Assembly: GCF_900639865.1 (NCBI RefSeq)
Contig: NZ_CAAAHX010000011.1
Span: forward strand, 1,168-65,167
Direction of reading: 5' to 3'
Source of the DNA: Legionella gresilensis
GTDB lineage: Bacteria; Pseudomonadota; Gammaproteobacteria; Legionellales; Legionellaceae
DNA: 64,000 nucleotides
Part shown: positions 36,239 to 45,192 of the stretch, piece by piece
How the letters are laid out: each line of letters opens with the position of its first letter
Numbering within the stretch: position 1 is the first letter of the stretch
Program-made: the position numbers and the translations under genes
Notes under the pieces: model-generated
Told to the model about the DNA's origin: nothing
Databases searched by the model: none
What the model saw: only the letters and a program-made list of their open reading frames with translations

Positions 36239-36673
36239 ATGTCTGAGTTGTACCATCTTATTTATAAAAGCCAAGCAAAAATGCCTTTTAATACAAGTCA
36301 ACTGACTCAATTAGCTAAAATTGCTCGTTTTAAAAACTTCACACAGCAAGTTAGTGGACTTTTAATTTATTCAGGCCAAGAGTTTTTTCAAATTTTGGAA
36401 GGTAAGCTTGATTCAATTGAGAGTATTTATAATAGTATTCTAAATGATAAAAGGCATAAAGATATTGTTTTACTTGTTAAAGAACCTATAACCAATCGAA
36501 CATTCTGGCGATGGAATATGGGCTTAACAATTATTGATGATAATACTGATATAAGAACTCAATTAATAGAATATATGCAAAATGATATTGAATTAGCTAA
36601 GGCTAATAAAGACGACGCTCGTTTTATATTGCAAGCCTTTTCAAATAAGATTTTTCAGCAATATATACATTAA
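36239..36673 (+). CDS. BLUF domain blue-light sensor
   Basis: 144 residues, one BLUF domain: LYHLIYKSQA with the photoactive Tyr9, ARFKNFTQQVSGLLIYSG with the conserved Asn, FFQILEG with the conserved Gln, and RTFWRWNMG with Trp and Met near the flavin. It binds FAD and responds to blue light. There is no attached output domain, as in short BLUF proteins that signal through partner proteins. The last 40 residues (DIELAKANKDDARFILQAFSNKI) form helices that could be the output surface. It lies between the diiron protein and the VWA gene; no direct partner is obvious. Confidence 0.93.
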   Translation: MSELYHLIYKSQAKMPFNTSQLTQLAKIARFKNFTQQVSGLLIYSGQEFFQILEGKLDSIESIYNSILNDKRHKDIVLLVKEPITNRTFWRWNMGLTIIDDNTDIRTQLIEYMQNDIELAKANKDDARFILQAFSNKIFQQYIH

Positions 36674-36777
36674 ATTCCACCTCCTTTCTTCAAGTTTATT
36701 TTTAAGCGAATTGCCTATTGTTATCTTTCGTGTATTATCCAGCTATTATGCATTTTTTTTAATAAGAGGGGTAATTT

Positions 36778-38316
36778 ATGAAGCATCTTGTTAATAATCT
36801 ATTACGTACAACTAATATGGTAGAGTTATTGCGAGCAATGGGTATTTCTCTCGATAACAACACTGTTAGCTGTAAAGATGAGCGTGTTATTTTTACTACA
36901 AAAAATATAGAACAAAGTGAGAAGCTAGCGTTTGATTTACAGGGGCTTTTGCAAAAAGATGTTGTCAAACCTCAGATTAGGCAAGTGAGTATTGCGGATC
37001 TTATCGCTGATGAAATTGCGCAAGCTACCTCTACAAACGCCCTCATGATTGAAACACACAAAAAATCTTGTTTGGCTGTTTTAAATGTTTTACAAATGAC
37101 AGGACTTAATTACACGCTTGATAAAGAGCAGGAATATTTGAACATTGAACTTCCATCTGCTGCTTATGCTCCCTTATTTAATTCTCTAAATTATAAATAT
37201 ATGAGTATACAAAATGAGGAGATAAAATTTAATATTAAAGCGTTTCTAAATGATCATAAACAAGAGATTATTTTAGTGACAGGCAATTCCCCACTTCTTT
37301 TCGCTCATTCAGATTCTTTTGAAAATAAAAAGGTTTTTTATGCAGAGAAAAAATTAAGCAAGGATACAACCGAAGTAACGCCTTACTTTTTTGTCCCCGA
37401 TACTCTCACGCCACCTACTTATCATTTTGTTTTAGATACAAGTATTAGTATGGAAGGAGAGCCACTGGCTAAATTGAAAAAAAGTGTCAACGAATTTGCC
37501 GATGCTTTATTTGAGTTTCAACCTGATGCGGTGATTAATCTTACAGAATTTAATATAAATACCAAACAAGTAGGTAGGGGAAGTTATCGAAAAACAGATT
37601 TGTCACAGCTTGTTAAAGATGTTAATAATTTAAACGCTGGAGGAACTACGCGGCTTTATGGAACAGTCTCTGATAAATTAGCTCAACTGTTGCAATCAAA
37701 CCAGCATAATAATGTTTTATTATTTACTGATGGCGTAAATACCGTAGGAAATGACGATGATGAGACACAGTCACTGAATAAAACTGTGACATCTATAAAA
37801 CAAAGATCTGCTTTAATTCCCGTACGTAATAAATTTTTCATTTTAAGCTATGGAGTAACTCAGCCTGAAATTTTGAGGAAAGTTGCTGAAACTTTTTCTT
37901 CTCCTATTCTTTATACAGATACGATTGATTTTACAGAAGCATTATCTAAAAAAGGAAAATTACAAGAATGGGCGGCTGCACGTGAATTATTTACCTGTCG
38001 TCTAGAGGTGACTACTAACTCTCAACAAAATACTAGATCAGAAGAATATCTTCGCTCGTATGATATGTCGGGCCAATTTGTAGCATTAAAAGCAAGCCAA
38101 TTTAAAAATGATGAAATCATGCATTTAACGATAACGGATGGTAATGGTAATACGCTTCTTGATGATAAAAAATCGATTGCTAAGGATAAAACAATGGGTA
38201 ATTTTGTATTACCTGGTAGTGCCAAAACAGCAAGTCAGCTTGGCGTGTTTGCATTACAGGAAGCACATAACAAAGATGCTAGTCAAACATCAACACCTAC
38301 ATCTACTTTTCAGTAA
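36778..38316 (+). CDS. VWA domain protein
   Basis: 512 residues, no signal peptide. Residues about 218-400 are a von Willebrand factor A domain with the metal-ion-dependent adhesion site: TYHFVLDTSISMEGE (D-x-S-x-S), GGTTRLYG with the Thr, and VLLFTDGVNTVG with the Asp. The first 215 residues contain FDLQGLLQKDVVKP and other helices; they are not recognised. The last 100 residues look beta-rich (RLEVTTNSQQNTRSE, MHLTITDGNGNTLLDDKK), followed by a Thr/Ser-rich tail. VWA domains bind proteins through a metal ion. Legionella-type cytoplasmic VWA proteins can be translocated, but I have no direct evidence here. Confidence 0.85.
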   Translation: MKHLVNNLLRTTNMVELLRAMGISLDNNTVSCKDERVIFTTKNIEQSEKLAFDLQGLLQKDVVKPQIRQVSIADLIADEIAQATSTNALMIETHKKSCLAVLNVLQMTGLNYTLDKEQEYLNIELPSAAYAPLFNSLNYKYMSIQNEEIKFNIKAFLNDHKQEIILVTGNSPLLFAHSDSFENKKVFYAEKKLSKDTTEVTPYFFVPDTLTPPTYHFVLDTSISMEGEPLAKLKKSVNEFADALFEFQPDAVINLTEFNINTKQVGRGSYRKTDLSQLVKDVNNLNAGGTTRLYGTVSDKLAQLLQSNQHNNVLLFTDGVNTVGNDDDETQSLNKTVTSIKQRSALIPVRNKFFILSYGVTQPEILRKVAETFSSPILYTDTIDFTEALSKKGKLQEWAAARELFTCRLEVTTNSQQNTRSEEYLRSYDMSGQFVALKASQFKNDEIMHLTITDGNGNTLLDDKKSIAKDKTMGNFVLPGSAKTASQLGVFALQEAHNKDASQTSTPTSTFQ

Positions 38317-38334
38317 TTGATAATTTTTAAGGCA

Positions 38335-38356
38335 AAAGGATTTGCTAAATACCTTT
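38335..38356. terminator. Convergent-gene terminator candidate
   Basis: AAAGG-x-ATTT and AAAT-x-CCTTT pair as an interrupted hairpin around GCT, followed by CTTTT. It lies between the convergent VWA and VOC::DSD1 genes. Confidence 0.45.
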
Positions 38357-38373
38357 CTTTTATCACTTTAAAA

Positions 38374-40065
38374 TTATATTATTTCCCAAACATACTCAAC
38401 TTGATCATGGCGTATTGCATAAATTTTATTATGTAAAAATCCCATGGCATCAGTATATCCTGGAATCAAAACTAACTTGTCGCCTCGACATAACGAAACA
38501 CCTTTAGCCGTATTTGCAGGAATAATTCTCGTATGTTCAGCACTTAAGCCTGCAACTTGCAAATCATCTCGATCGCGAAAGCCAGGAAATCCAGCCATAG
38601 GGTGAAGACCTACTGATTTAAATCCAGCATTGGCAATTGCTCTACTTTTATCAGATGGAACACTAATGATTTGGGCTAATAAGTATGCTCCCATTAAATG
38701 ATCGTAATCTTTTAAATATGCCTTATGATAATAAAGTTGATCACCAATCGCCGCCCCTCCAGCTTGGATTTCCGTTACGATTTTATTATTTACAGCGTCT
38801 ATATAATTACAACTCCCCCCAGCGCTAACTATTTCAACAGGAATACCTCTTTTTTCTATTAATTTTTTTGCTGTAGCTAAGATTTCATGTGAAATAGTTG
38901 TTGCTTTTGCTTTTTCAGCAGAGGGCATGATCGGAGTATGTCCCTCATATCCAGTAAGGCCCATAAATCTTATTGCCTGAGTGTCTTGTTCAATCTTTTT
39001 AGCTAATACTGCTAAATTGACACTCTCCTCGATTGTTGTCCCACAGCGATTATGATTAATATTTAATTCAACTACCACTTCTACAGGTGTAATGATTTCC
39101 CATTGGTTTATGCTTGCAGCAAGTTGTTGTAAATATTCATGGTCATCAACAGCAACACGTAAGCGTTTTAATTTTTTCGCAAGCAGTGATAAGCGGTTTA
39201 ATTCATCTAAACTACCTAGCTGGTTAGCTAAATAAATATCATCAATTCCCTTTGCAGCAAATTGTTCTGCTTCAGCTAAAGTTAATAACACAACACCCGT
39301 TGCTCCACGCTGCAAAATATATTTTGCCAGTTCTGGACATTTATGAGCCTTGCAGGGAATTCGCCAGGCGTAGCCTTTATCGGCAATGCGCGAACGTAAT
39401 AACTTACAATTATGATCAACAATATCAAGATCAATCATAAAGGCAGGCGTTGGTAACGCTTGGATAGATTTACCAATATACGGATTGATTTCGGGCTTGC
39501 TCTGAGTACGAATGATAGAGCCTTTATGTTTAGATACACTCCACTCTGTCAATTCAATCCACATGCCCCACGGTGAAACGAGAAACGTTGATGTGCATAT
39601 TTCGCCCCGCAATGGAAAACGCATGGGAGGATCTTGAATGAAACGTACGCCCTTATATTTAGGTATAACGTTAGTATAGATATGCTTAAATACTGCATCC
39701 ATGTCTTTAACGGTAAAAGAAATATAACTATTGCCAATGTCACTAAACTTATGCCAACCTCTTTCACCTTGTAATTGCAATTGATCTGGCGCTTTCCATT
39801 CAAATAGTTCCACATATTGCGCTAATGGTTGTTCACCACACTTAAGCATAATAACGTGAGATAAATAAGATTCAGAATGTACACCGAAAAGTGCTGACCA
39901 GCCACGCTCACCTGCAGTTGGTTTTGGCTCTCTCTTAACTTCCCAATCAAATTCAGCATCAAACACGTCAATGAGAAAATTTGCAGCAAGTTGGGCATCC
40001 GGTACAACTAGCCCTATATGATCCATACCCATATTAGTTGGTATGCTATTTCCATTATTCAGCAT
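38374..40065 (-). CDS. Fusion of VOC domain and DSD1/D-threonine-aldolase-type PLP domain
   Basis: 563 residues joining two enzyme types. Residues 12-185 are a glyoxalase/VOC domain (MDHIGLVVPDAQLAANFL, GNSYISFTVKDMDAV, SPWGMWIELTEW). Residues 205-563 are an alanine-racemase-fold PLP enzyme of the D-threonine aldolase/D-serine dehydratase (DSD1) group: ALPTPAFMIDLDIVDHNC, then RIPCKAHKCPELAKYI with the PLP Lys at about residue 238, ELNINHNRCGTT, and SAGGSCNYIDA. The C-terminal metal motif normally P-x-H-C-D-P-T is IPGYTDAMG here, so both usual metal ligands are replaced. VOC ligands are incompletely visible. It overlaps the cupin gene by 11 bases, so it is one operon. Confidence 0.8.
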   Translation of the reverse strand: MLNNGNSIPTNMGMDHIGLVVPDAQLAANFLIDVFDAEFDWEVKREPKPTAGERGWSALFGVHSESYLSHVIMLKCGEQPLAQYVELFEWKAPDQLQLQGERGWHKFSDIGNSYISFTVKDMDAVFKHIYTNVIPKYKGVRFIQDPPMRFPLRGEICTSTFLVSPWGMWIELTEWSVSKHKGSIIRTQSKPEINPYIGKSIQALPTPAFMIDLDIVDHNCKLLRSRIADKGYAWRIPCKAHKCPELAKYILQRGATGVVLLTLAEAEQFAAKGIDDIYLANQLGSLDELNRLSLLAKKLKRLRVAVDDHEYLQQLAASINQWEIITPVEVVVELNINHNRCGTTIEESVNLAVLAKKIEQDTQAIRFMGLTGYEGHTPIMPSAEKAKATTISHEILATAKKLIEKRGIPVEIVSAGGSCNYIDAVNNKIVTEIQAGGAAIGDQLYYHKAYLKDYDHLMGAYLLAQIISVPSDKSRAIANAGFKSVGLHPMAGFPGFRDRDDLQVAGLSAEHTRIIPANTAKGVSLCRGDKLVLIPGYTDAMGFLHNKIYAIRHDQVEYVWEII

Positions 40066-40486
40066 AATATAAATCTACCTCACCTGTTTGATAATTACGA
40101 ATAGGTGGTGTTTGTATACTTAAAAATAAAGTTTCCGTATCAGTCAAAAAGCCATGTGGCGTTTTCTCAGGCAAATCAAAGCGCATTCCTGGTTGATAAG
40201 ATACTTCATTTTTTCCTAACAAAAATAATCCTTCACCTAAGATCATATAAATAACAGCACAGCTTTGCTTATGATAATGTGGCTGATATTTTGATCTTGC
40301 TTTTAATCTGACTAGCTCAACAATTTCATTAGTGTCACTTGTTGTTTCTGAAATTGCAGTAAGAATTGATTTCTCTACATTAAAAATACCTAATTTTAAT
40401 AGCTCAAATTGTTCATTCACCTTCACATACTGACTTTGCACTCGTTCATGCGGTATTGCCTGCAACATCTTATGTAGTTCACTCAT
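40055..40486 (-). CDS. Cupin domain protein
   Basis: 143 residues with a cupin core: VRLKARSKYQPHYHKQSCAV holds two His ligands, YMILGEGLFLLGKNEVSY forms the strands, and FDLPEKTPHGFLTDTETLFLSI carries the second His. It is a small single-domain cupin, possibly an isomerase or oxygenase helping the enzyme encoded downstream. It is the first gene of the minus-strand pair and lies opposite a LysR regulator; the start codons are 83 bases apart if the LysR start at 40569 is right. Confidence 0.85.
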   Translation of the reverse strand: MSELHKMLQAIPHERVQSQYVKVNEQFELLKLGIFNVEKSILTAISETTSDTNEIVELVRLKARSKYQPHYHKQSCAVIYMILGEGLFLLGKNEVSYQPGMRFDLPEKTPHGFLTDTETLFLSIQTPPIRNYQTGEVDLYYAE

Positions 40487-40568
40487 GGTAATTCTTTCCT
40501 TTTTAGAGAGAACATACTGCTATTTTATTTTGAATAAAAGTGAAACTATTTCTATAATACGTTCCATT

Positions 40569-41447
40569 ATGGAAACAATCAGATTAAAACAATTTTGTGT
40601 TATTGCTGAAACAGGAAGTCTTTCTAAGGCAGCTGAATTACTACATATCACTCATTCAGGACTTTCAAAGTCCATGAAAATACTACAAGATGAGCTTAGA
40701 ATTAGCTTGTTAAGGCCGGCAGGTAGAGGTGTCACGCTTACAGAAGATGGCATGCGTATCTACCAACGTGCCAAATCATTTCTTGAAATGGAAAATCTTC
40801 TTTTTCATAGCACTTCCCAAGCAACAAAGCAAACTACAAGAATTGGCACTGTGGAAATATTTATTCCTTTAATTTGTGAACACTTAGCTTCTTTTCAACC
40901 AAAAAATCAAAGTATTACACTTCTTGATCTCAATCCAGGGCAGATTGAGCAAATGGTTGCAAATCATGAATTAGATTATGGCATAACCTATACGCCATTC
41001 CCCATGGAGCAAATTGATATTATCACAATAGGTCAATATCAGTTGGGCTGTTATCACTTACAAAGTTTTTTCGCAAATATGAGTATTAATGACTTACCCT
41101 TTGCCGTTCCAGCAGTTGTTATTCCAGTTAACCCTTTAGGGATAAAAGAACGTGATGGCTGGATTGAAAGCATCATACCCCGTAATCGAAAATACCTGGT
41201 TAACCTGCTTTCCACAGCTATTGAATTAGCCTTACAAGGGTTATGTGCTGTTTATATTCCAAAATTTGTTGCAGAAAAGATCAATAAAACATTACCTAGT
41301 AAGAAAAGATTAATTGAAAAGCCTATCCCTAAAGAAATTAACAATAATCAAAAAATTTATTTAATTAAACATAAAGATAGTCTTATAAATGCACAGTTTG
41401 AGGAGCTAAAAAAATCCATACAGTTTTTTACAAACCCCTTAACATAA
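40569..41447 (+). CDS. LysR family transcriptional regulator
   Basis: 292 residues from the preferred ATG at 40569 (METIRLKQF). An upstream in-frame ATG at 40485 would overlap the divergent cupin gene and adds 28 residues with no homology. The winged helix-turn-helix is typical: FCVIAETGSLSKAAELLHITHSGLSKSMKILQDELRISLLRP. The substrate-binding part (from about residue 95) is short on recognisable ligand residues. By the usual rule for divergent LysR genes it would control the cupin and VOC::DSD1 operon, with the 82-base gap as the operator region. This regulation is inference. Confidence 0.92.
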   Translation: METIRLKQFCVIAETGSLSKAAELLHITHSGLSKSMKILQDELRISLLRPAGRGVTLTEDGMRIYQRAKSFLEMENLLFHSTSQATKQTTRIGTVEIFIPLICEHLASFQPKNQSITLLDLNPGQIEQMVANHELDYGITYTPFPMEQIDIITIGQYQLGCYHLQSFFANMSINDLPFAVPAVVIPVNPLGIKERDGWIESIIPRNRKYLVNLLSTAIELALQGLCAVYIPKFVAEKINKTLPSKKRLIEKPIPKEINNNQKIYLIKHKDSLINAQFEELKKSIQFFTNPLT

Positions 41448-41604
41448 TTAAGGTAATTAACGCTGATTCTCTTTAGTTTATAAAAATGAATTTTTGATTA
41501 CTAGTTTGGCCAAAAACGCTTGGATGAATAATATTTAAATACTTAAGATTTATTTAAGGTTCAATTTGTATACTTGCACAACCTTTAGGAATAAATTACT
41601 TGTA

Positions 41605-42520
41605 ATGAAATTTAAATTAGCTATTAATACTCCAGAAAATGTTCTAGTTGCATCCCATCAAGGTAAATTGAAATCAGATGGCAGTGTTAAGCCCCTAAAG
41701 GCTCAAAACCGGGCCCTCCTGTACACTTGCCTCCCGTGAAAGATTACGCACCTTTTTTGGTAAAGAATGTGATAGTTCTACAAATTTATCAATCCAAAAT
41801 AACAGAAAAATTGAGTTGCTCATAAAAAAATTTAAAAAAGCTTTATATAAAACACCAATTAATTACGCATTATTAGTAAAAGAATCAAACGAAGTAATAG
41901 AACAATTAGCCTATGATCCATTAACGGAAGTTTTTAAAAACCCCTATTTTATTGAATTAAAAAATATACATAATAAAATGAATAAAATATCTTTAAATGC
42001 CCAGCATTTTTACAATAGTTTGTCATTAGAACAGAAAGGCAAAGTCTATTACTTTACAGCGCTGGATATCATTGACTCTTTATTAGGTTTTAAAAACGTT
42101 GGTTGGAAGATTCAAGATGGTTTTGCAGGCCTTCAAGATGCCTTAAGAAAAAATGGGCAAATTATCTTTCAAGGAAAATATGGCGCCTCTTTTCACCTAG
42201 AAAATTCATTATTTATTCATAAAAAAGAAAGCACTAATAGTCGAGAAGTATGTTTTTTTAGAAAAAATAGTATGTCTCCTAAGGCTTTCTTGGGTTCATG
42301 GACACATTGTGTGGTTGTTGATCAAGCAAAGATTATTGATGGCACCCCTTTCGTTTTCTTTAGGGATCCTAATGATCCCTCGATTCCAGGCTTACCGGAA
42401 AGAGTTTATATGCTTAACTATGAGAACTTTGTTGCACGTATATCCAATAAATATAGTAGTCCACGAGAAGCTAATCAAACTTATGGTACAGCTCTAACTT
42501 CCCTTATGAGCACTAGCTAA
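41605..42520 (+). pseudogene. Effector-like gene with probable +1 frameshift
   Basis: An ATG at 41605 opens a 43-codon frame (MKFKLAINTPENVLVASHQG...) that ends at a TGA at about 41737. The next frame then continues without a break into a 234-residue protein whose only start signal is a TTG at 41816. The join would lie between 41700 and 41735, where the downstream frame is open (ASRERLRTFFGKECDSS). The downstream part has WTHCVVVDQAKIIDG and FRDPND, the His and Asp motifs of a papain-like fold; a clear Cys is not seen. The whole resembles a host-targeted protein, weakly related to the protease at 34191. It may be a pseudogene, or the ORF from 41816 may still be translated. Confidence 0.5.
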
Positions 42521-42609
42521 AAAGTACAATACATTGATTTGTACTTACAGTTAACTACAATTTAATTTGATACTTTAATTATATATTTATTAAAGATAAG
42601 GACATCATA

Positions 42610-42849
42610 ATGAAAAGACTATTACCAACAATATTAGGTATTTCATGTTTTGCAATGGCAAATTTAGCATTTTCAAGTGGCATGCCAGTTGGAATGCCAG
42701 GAAGCCCATGTGTAGGAATAGATGGAAAGGTATGCAACTCTGGTACGCAAAACTGTGTTTGCCAAAAGAATCAAATAGGCAAATGGTGCCGTGATGTAAA
42801 TGGGGTGCGTTGTCACCGAGGCACACGTGGCTGTATTTGCAAATACTAA
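42610..42849 (+). CDS. Small secreted eight-cysteine peptide with internal duplication
   Basis: 79 residues. A signal peptide MKRLLPTILGISCFAMANLAFS is followed by a mature part of about 56 residues. Eight cysteines form two exact copies of C-x7-C-x6-C-x-C: from the Cys of GSPC to VC, and from WC to CIC. The mature peptide is basic and small, like a disulfide-stabilised peptide. No family is recognised; it resembles knottin-like or toxin-like peptides only in general form. Ribosome binding site AAGGA lies 8 bases before the ATG. Exported through Sec; final location unknown. Single gene between the frameshifted effector-like gene and the thr operon terminator. Confidence 0.75.
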   Translation: MKRLLPTILGISCFAMANLAFSSGMPVGMPGSPCVGIDGKVCNSGTQNCVCQKNQIGKWCRDVNGVRCHRGTRGCICKY

Positions 42850-42881
42850 AAAAATATTTAATTTTAAATTTAAATAAAAAT

Positions 42882-42904
42882 GGGGACCATTATATTGGGT
42901 TCCC
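42882..42904 (-). terminator. Terminator of the thr operon
   Basis: On the minus strand GGGAACC and GGTCCCC form a 7-base-pair stem with one mismatch, followed by ATTTTTATTT, about 50 bases after the thrC stop. The gene for the cysteine-rich peptide ends just beyond, so the hairpin may serve both sides. Confidence 0.6.
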
Positions 42905-42954
42905 AGTTAACTAATACAAAAATTGTATTCTATTTCATATAAAGTAGGGTCTAC

Positions 42955-44229
42955 TTAAGTGATTCTTCTTAATAACCTCCTTAGTGCTTTTAAATTTGCT
43001 TCTATTCTTAAAATTTGCTGCGATTTATCTAACAATTCTTGTAATTGTGGGGCAATAGGGATCTTAGAATTAATGATGAGCTCAATTAATCCATCAAATT
43101 TACAAGGATTGGCTGTTGCAACAATAATCCAAGGTTGTTTATTTAGTTGACTATAAGCATAAAAAGCAGTCGCTGTATGAGGACAACAGATGTAATTATA
43201 CTGTTTGTATATATCATATATTGTCTTATGAATTGTGGCATCATCCACGGATATAGCCGCCACTTTGTCTTTAAATTGTGTATAAGAACTAAATAATTGA
43301 CTTAGTCTTTCAAAATTACTAGGATTTCCTACATCCATCGCATTGGCTAGGGTTTTTATACTCGGCCGCGGCAGATAAGTACCTGTGTTTAAATAGTCAG
43401 AAATTGTTCGGTTCGCATTAGTAGCTAAACTAATTTCTCTGATTGGAAAACCCATCGCTTTCACCCAATAAGCGGCTGTTGCATTTCCTAGATTGCCCGA
43501 AGGAATAATAAATCCCGCTTTAACATTATTCGCCTTATAAAATTGTAAACTGCTATAGGCATAATAAACCATTTGCGGTAACAACCGACCTATATTAATA
43601 CTATTGGCACTACTAAGCTTAGTTAATGATTGACAAACCGGATCTTGAAAAGCTAATTTAACTAGTTGCTGACACTGATCAAAATTTCCTTTCACCGCGA
43701 TAGCAAAAATATTATCATTCCAACAAGTTATTTGTTGCTCTTGTACTGCTGAAATTTTACCTTCTGGGTATAAAATAATTATTTTGTAATTTTTTTTCTT
43801 ATAAAATGCGCTAGCAACAGCTGATCCAGTATCACCTGAGGTTGCAACTAAAATAGTTTGCTCACCATCATCTATTTCATTTAAACATTCAGCCAAAAAA
43901 TGAGCTCCAAAATCTTTAAATGAGCACGTAGGGCCATGAAAAAGTTCAAGCACAACTATATTTTCATCAAGTTGCTGTAATGGCACTGGGAAATTAAACG
44001 TTCTCTCACAAATATTTGCTAGTTTTGAATAAAGCAAGTCTGTTTTGAAAAAAGGTTTAAGTAAATTAAAGGCAATCTCTCCATAAGACAAATCACTTAA
44101 ACCTATAGGATTATCAATTATTGGCATAACTTGCGGAAGAAATAATCCGCCATCAGTTGCAAGCCCAGTTTGTATAGCTTCTGATAAGGACAATGATAGC
44201 GACATATTACGAGTGCTTATATATTGCAT
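42955..44229 (-). CDS. thrC: Threonine synthase
   Basis: 424 residues. It converts O-phosphohomoserine to threonine with PLP, the last step of threonine synthesis. Marks: FHGPTCSFKDFGAHFLAECL with the PLP Lys, ATSGDTGSAVASAFY, IPSGNLGNATAAYW, and NAMDVGNPSNFERL. Length is normal for the gammaproteobacterial enzyme (about 425). It is the last gene of the operon; its start overlaps the end of thrB by 13 bases, so translation is coupled. Confidence 0.97.
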   Translation of the reverse strand: MQYISTRNMSLSLSLSEAIQTGLATDGGLFLPQVMPIIDNPIGLSDLSYGEIAFNLLKPFFKTDLLYSKLANICERTFNFPVPLQQLDENIVVLELFHGPTCSFKDFGAHFLAECLNEIDDGEQTILVATSGDTGSAVASAFYKKKNYKIIILYPEGKISAVQEQQITCWNDNIFAIAVKGNFDQCQQLVKLAFQDPVCQSLTKLSSANSINIGRLLPQMVYYAYSSLQFYKANNVKAGFIIPSGNLGNATAAYWVKAMGFPIREISLATNANRTISDYLNTGTYLPRPSIKTLANAMDVGNPSNFERLSQLFSSYTQFKDKVAAISVDDATIHKTIYDIYKQYNYICCPHTATAFYAYSQLNKQPWIIVATANPCKFDGLIELIINSKIPIAPQLQELLDKSQQILRIEANLKALRRLLRRIT

Positions 44230-45179
44230 AAAATTTCCTCCACTACATGGGCGCCATTTTTATTCAAATTTTCTATCCAGTAGTCAGATTGTATGTTCAT
44301 TTTTGCCAAGGGTAACTGCATCGCACAAACCACCTCTTTTGCCTTTTCTTGTGTCTCAGCAAAAGCGAACATGGTAGGACCAGAACCAGAAAATGACATG
44401 CCTATTGCCCCAGCTTCAAGGGCCGCACCTTTAATTTCATAAAATTGGGAAACAAACTTAGCACGCTGAGGTTCGATAATTACATCATTTAAATTTTGCT
44501 TTAAAAGAGTCATATTATTTTCATAAAGAGCTACTATAAAGCCAGCTAGATTAGTAGATTGTTGAACATGCAAAGTTAAAGCAAGTTCTATATTAAGGGC
44601 CTCTCTTGCTGCCCGGGTAGACACGTGTAGGTGAGGATGTAGCAAAATACAATATAAATTTGGAATAGGTAATTTAATAATCTTTAAAGGATTTTGTGAG
44701 TAAGTTAAAGTAAGGCCGCCAAACAAACATGGAATAATATTGTCAGTATGAGCTGACCCACAGGCAACTTTCTCACCCAATGCAGCAAAATGTGCTAATT
44801 CCTGAATAGATAAAGGAGAGGTTAAAAATGAGTTACAAGCAACCAGTGCCGCCACTGCAGATGCAGCAGACCCGCCCAATCCAGAACACAAGGGTATTCC
44901 TTTTTCAATATGAATTGAAAAACCAATTTCCAAATCTAATGCTTGGCAAAATTCCTGAACTACAACCGAGGCTGTATTTTCATGGCTCGTAAAGGGAAGT
45001 GATTCTTGAGAACCGATCGATTCAACAATAATTCTCTTGTCTTTCCGTTTAGTTAATGTGACATAATCACCAAGGGATTCAACGGAAAATCCTAAAATAT
45101 CAAATCCAACAGCAACATTTGCACAAGTTGCTGGTGCAAATGCCTTAATCGATTTAATAGAATCTTTTATTTTATTCAT
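44217..45179 (-). CDS. thrB: Homoserine kinase
   Basis: 320 residues of the GHMP kinase family. It phosphorylates homoserine to O-phosphohomoserine. ATP loop GIPLCSGLGGSAASAVAALVAC (GLGGSAAS), C-terminal motif GAIGMSFSGSGPTMFA, and the start KAFAPATCANVAVGFDILGF agree with ThrB. It begins 13 bases after thrA stops, within an operon of three genes under the leader peptide. Overlaps thrC by 13 bases. Confidence 0.97.
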   Translation of the reverse strand: MNKIKDSIKSIKAFAPATCANVAVGFDILGFSVESLGDYVTLTKRKDKRIIVESIGSQESLPFTSHENTASVVVQEFCQALDLEIGFSIHIEKGIPLCSGLGGSAASAVAALVACNSFLTSPLSIQELAHFAALGEKVACGSAHTDNIIPCLFGGLTLTYSQNPLKIIKLPIPNLYCILLHPHLHVSTRAAREALNIELALTLHVQQSTNLAGFIVALYENNMTLLKQNLNDVIIEPQRAKFVSQFYEIKGAALEAGAIGMSFSGSGPTMFAFAETQEKAKEVVCAMQLPLAKMNIQSDYWIENLNKNGAHVVEEILCNI

Positions 45180-45192
45180 TACTCCCCCCTCT

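Noticed and set aside
40485-40568. Earlier start for the LysR gene
   Set aside because: Would overlap the divergent cupin start and adds 28 residues that do not fit the family, which normally starts a few residues before the helix-turn-helix.
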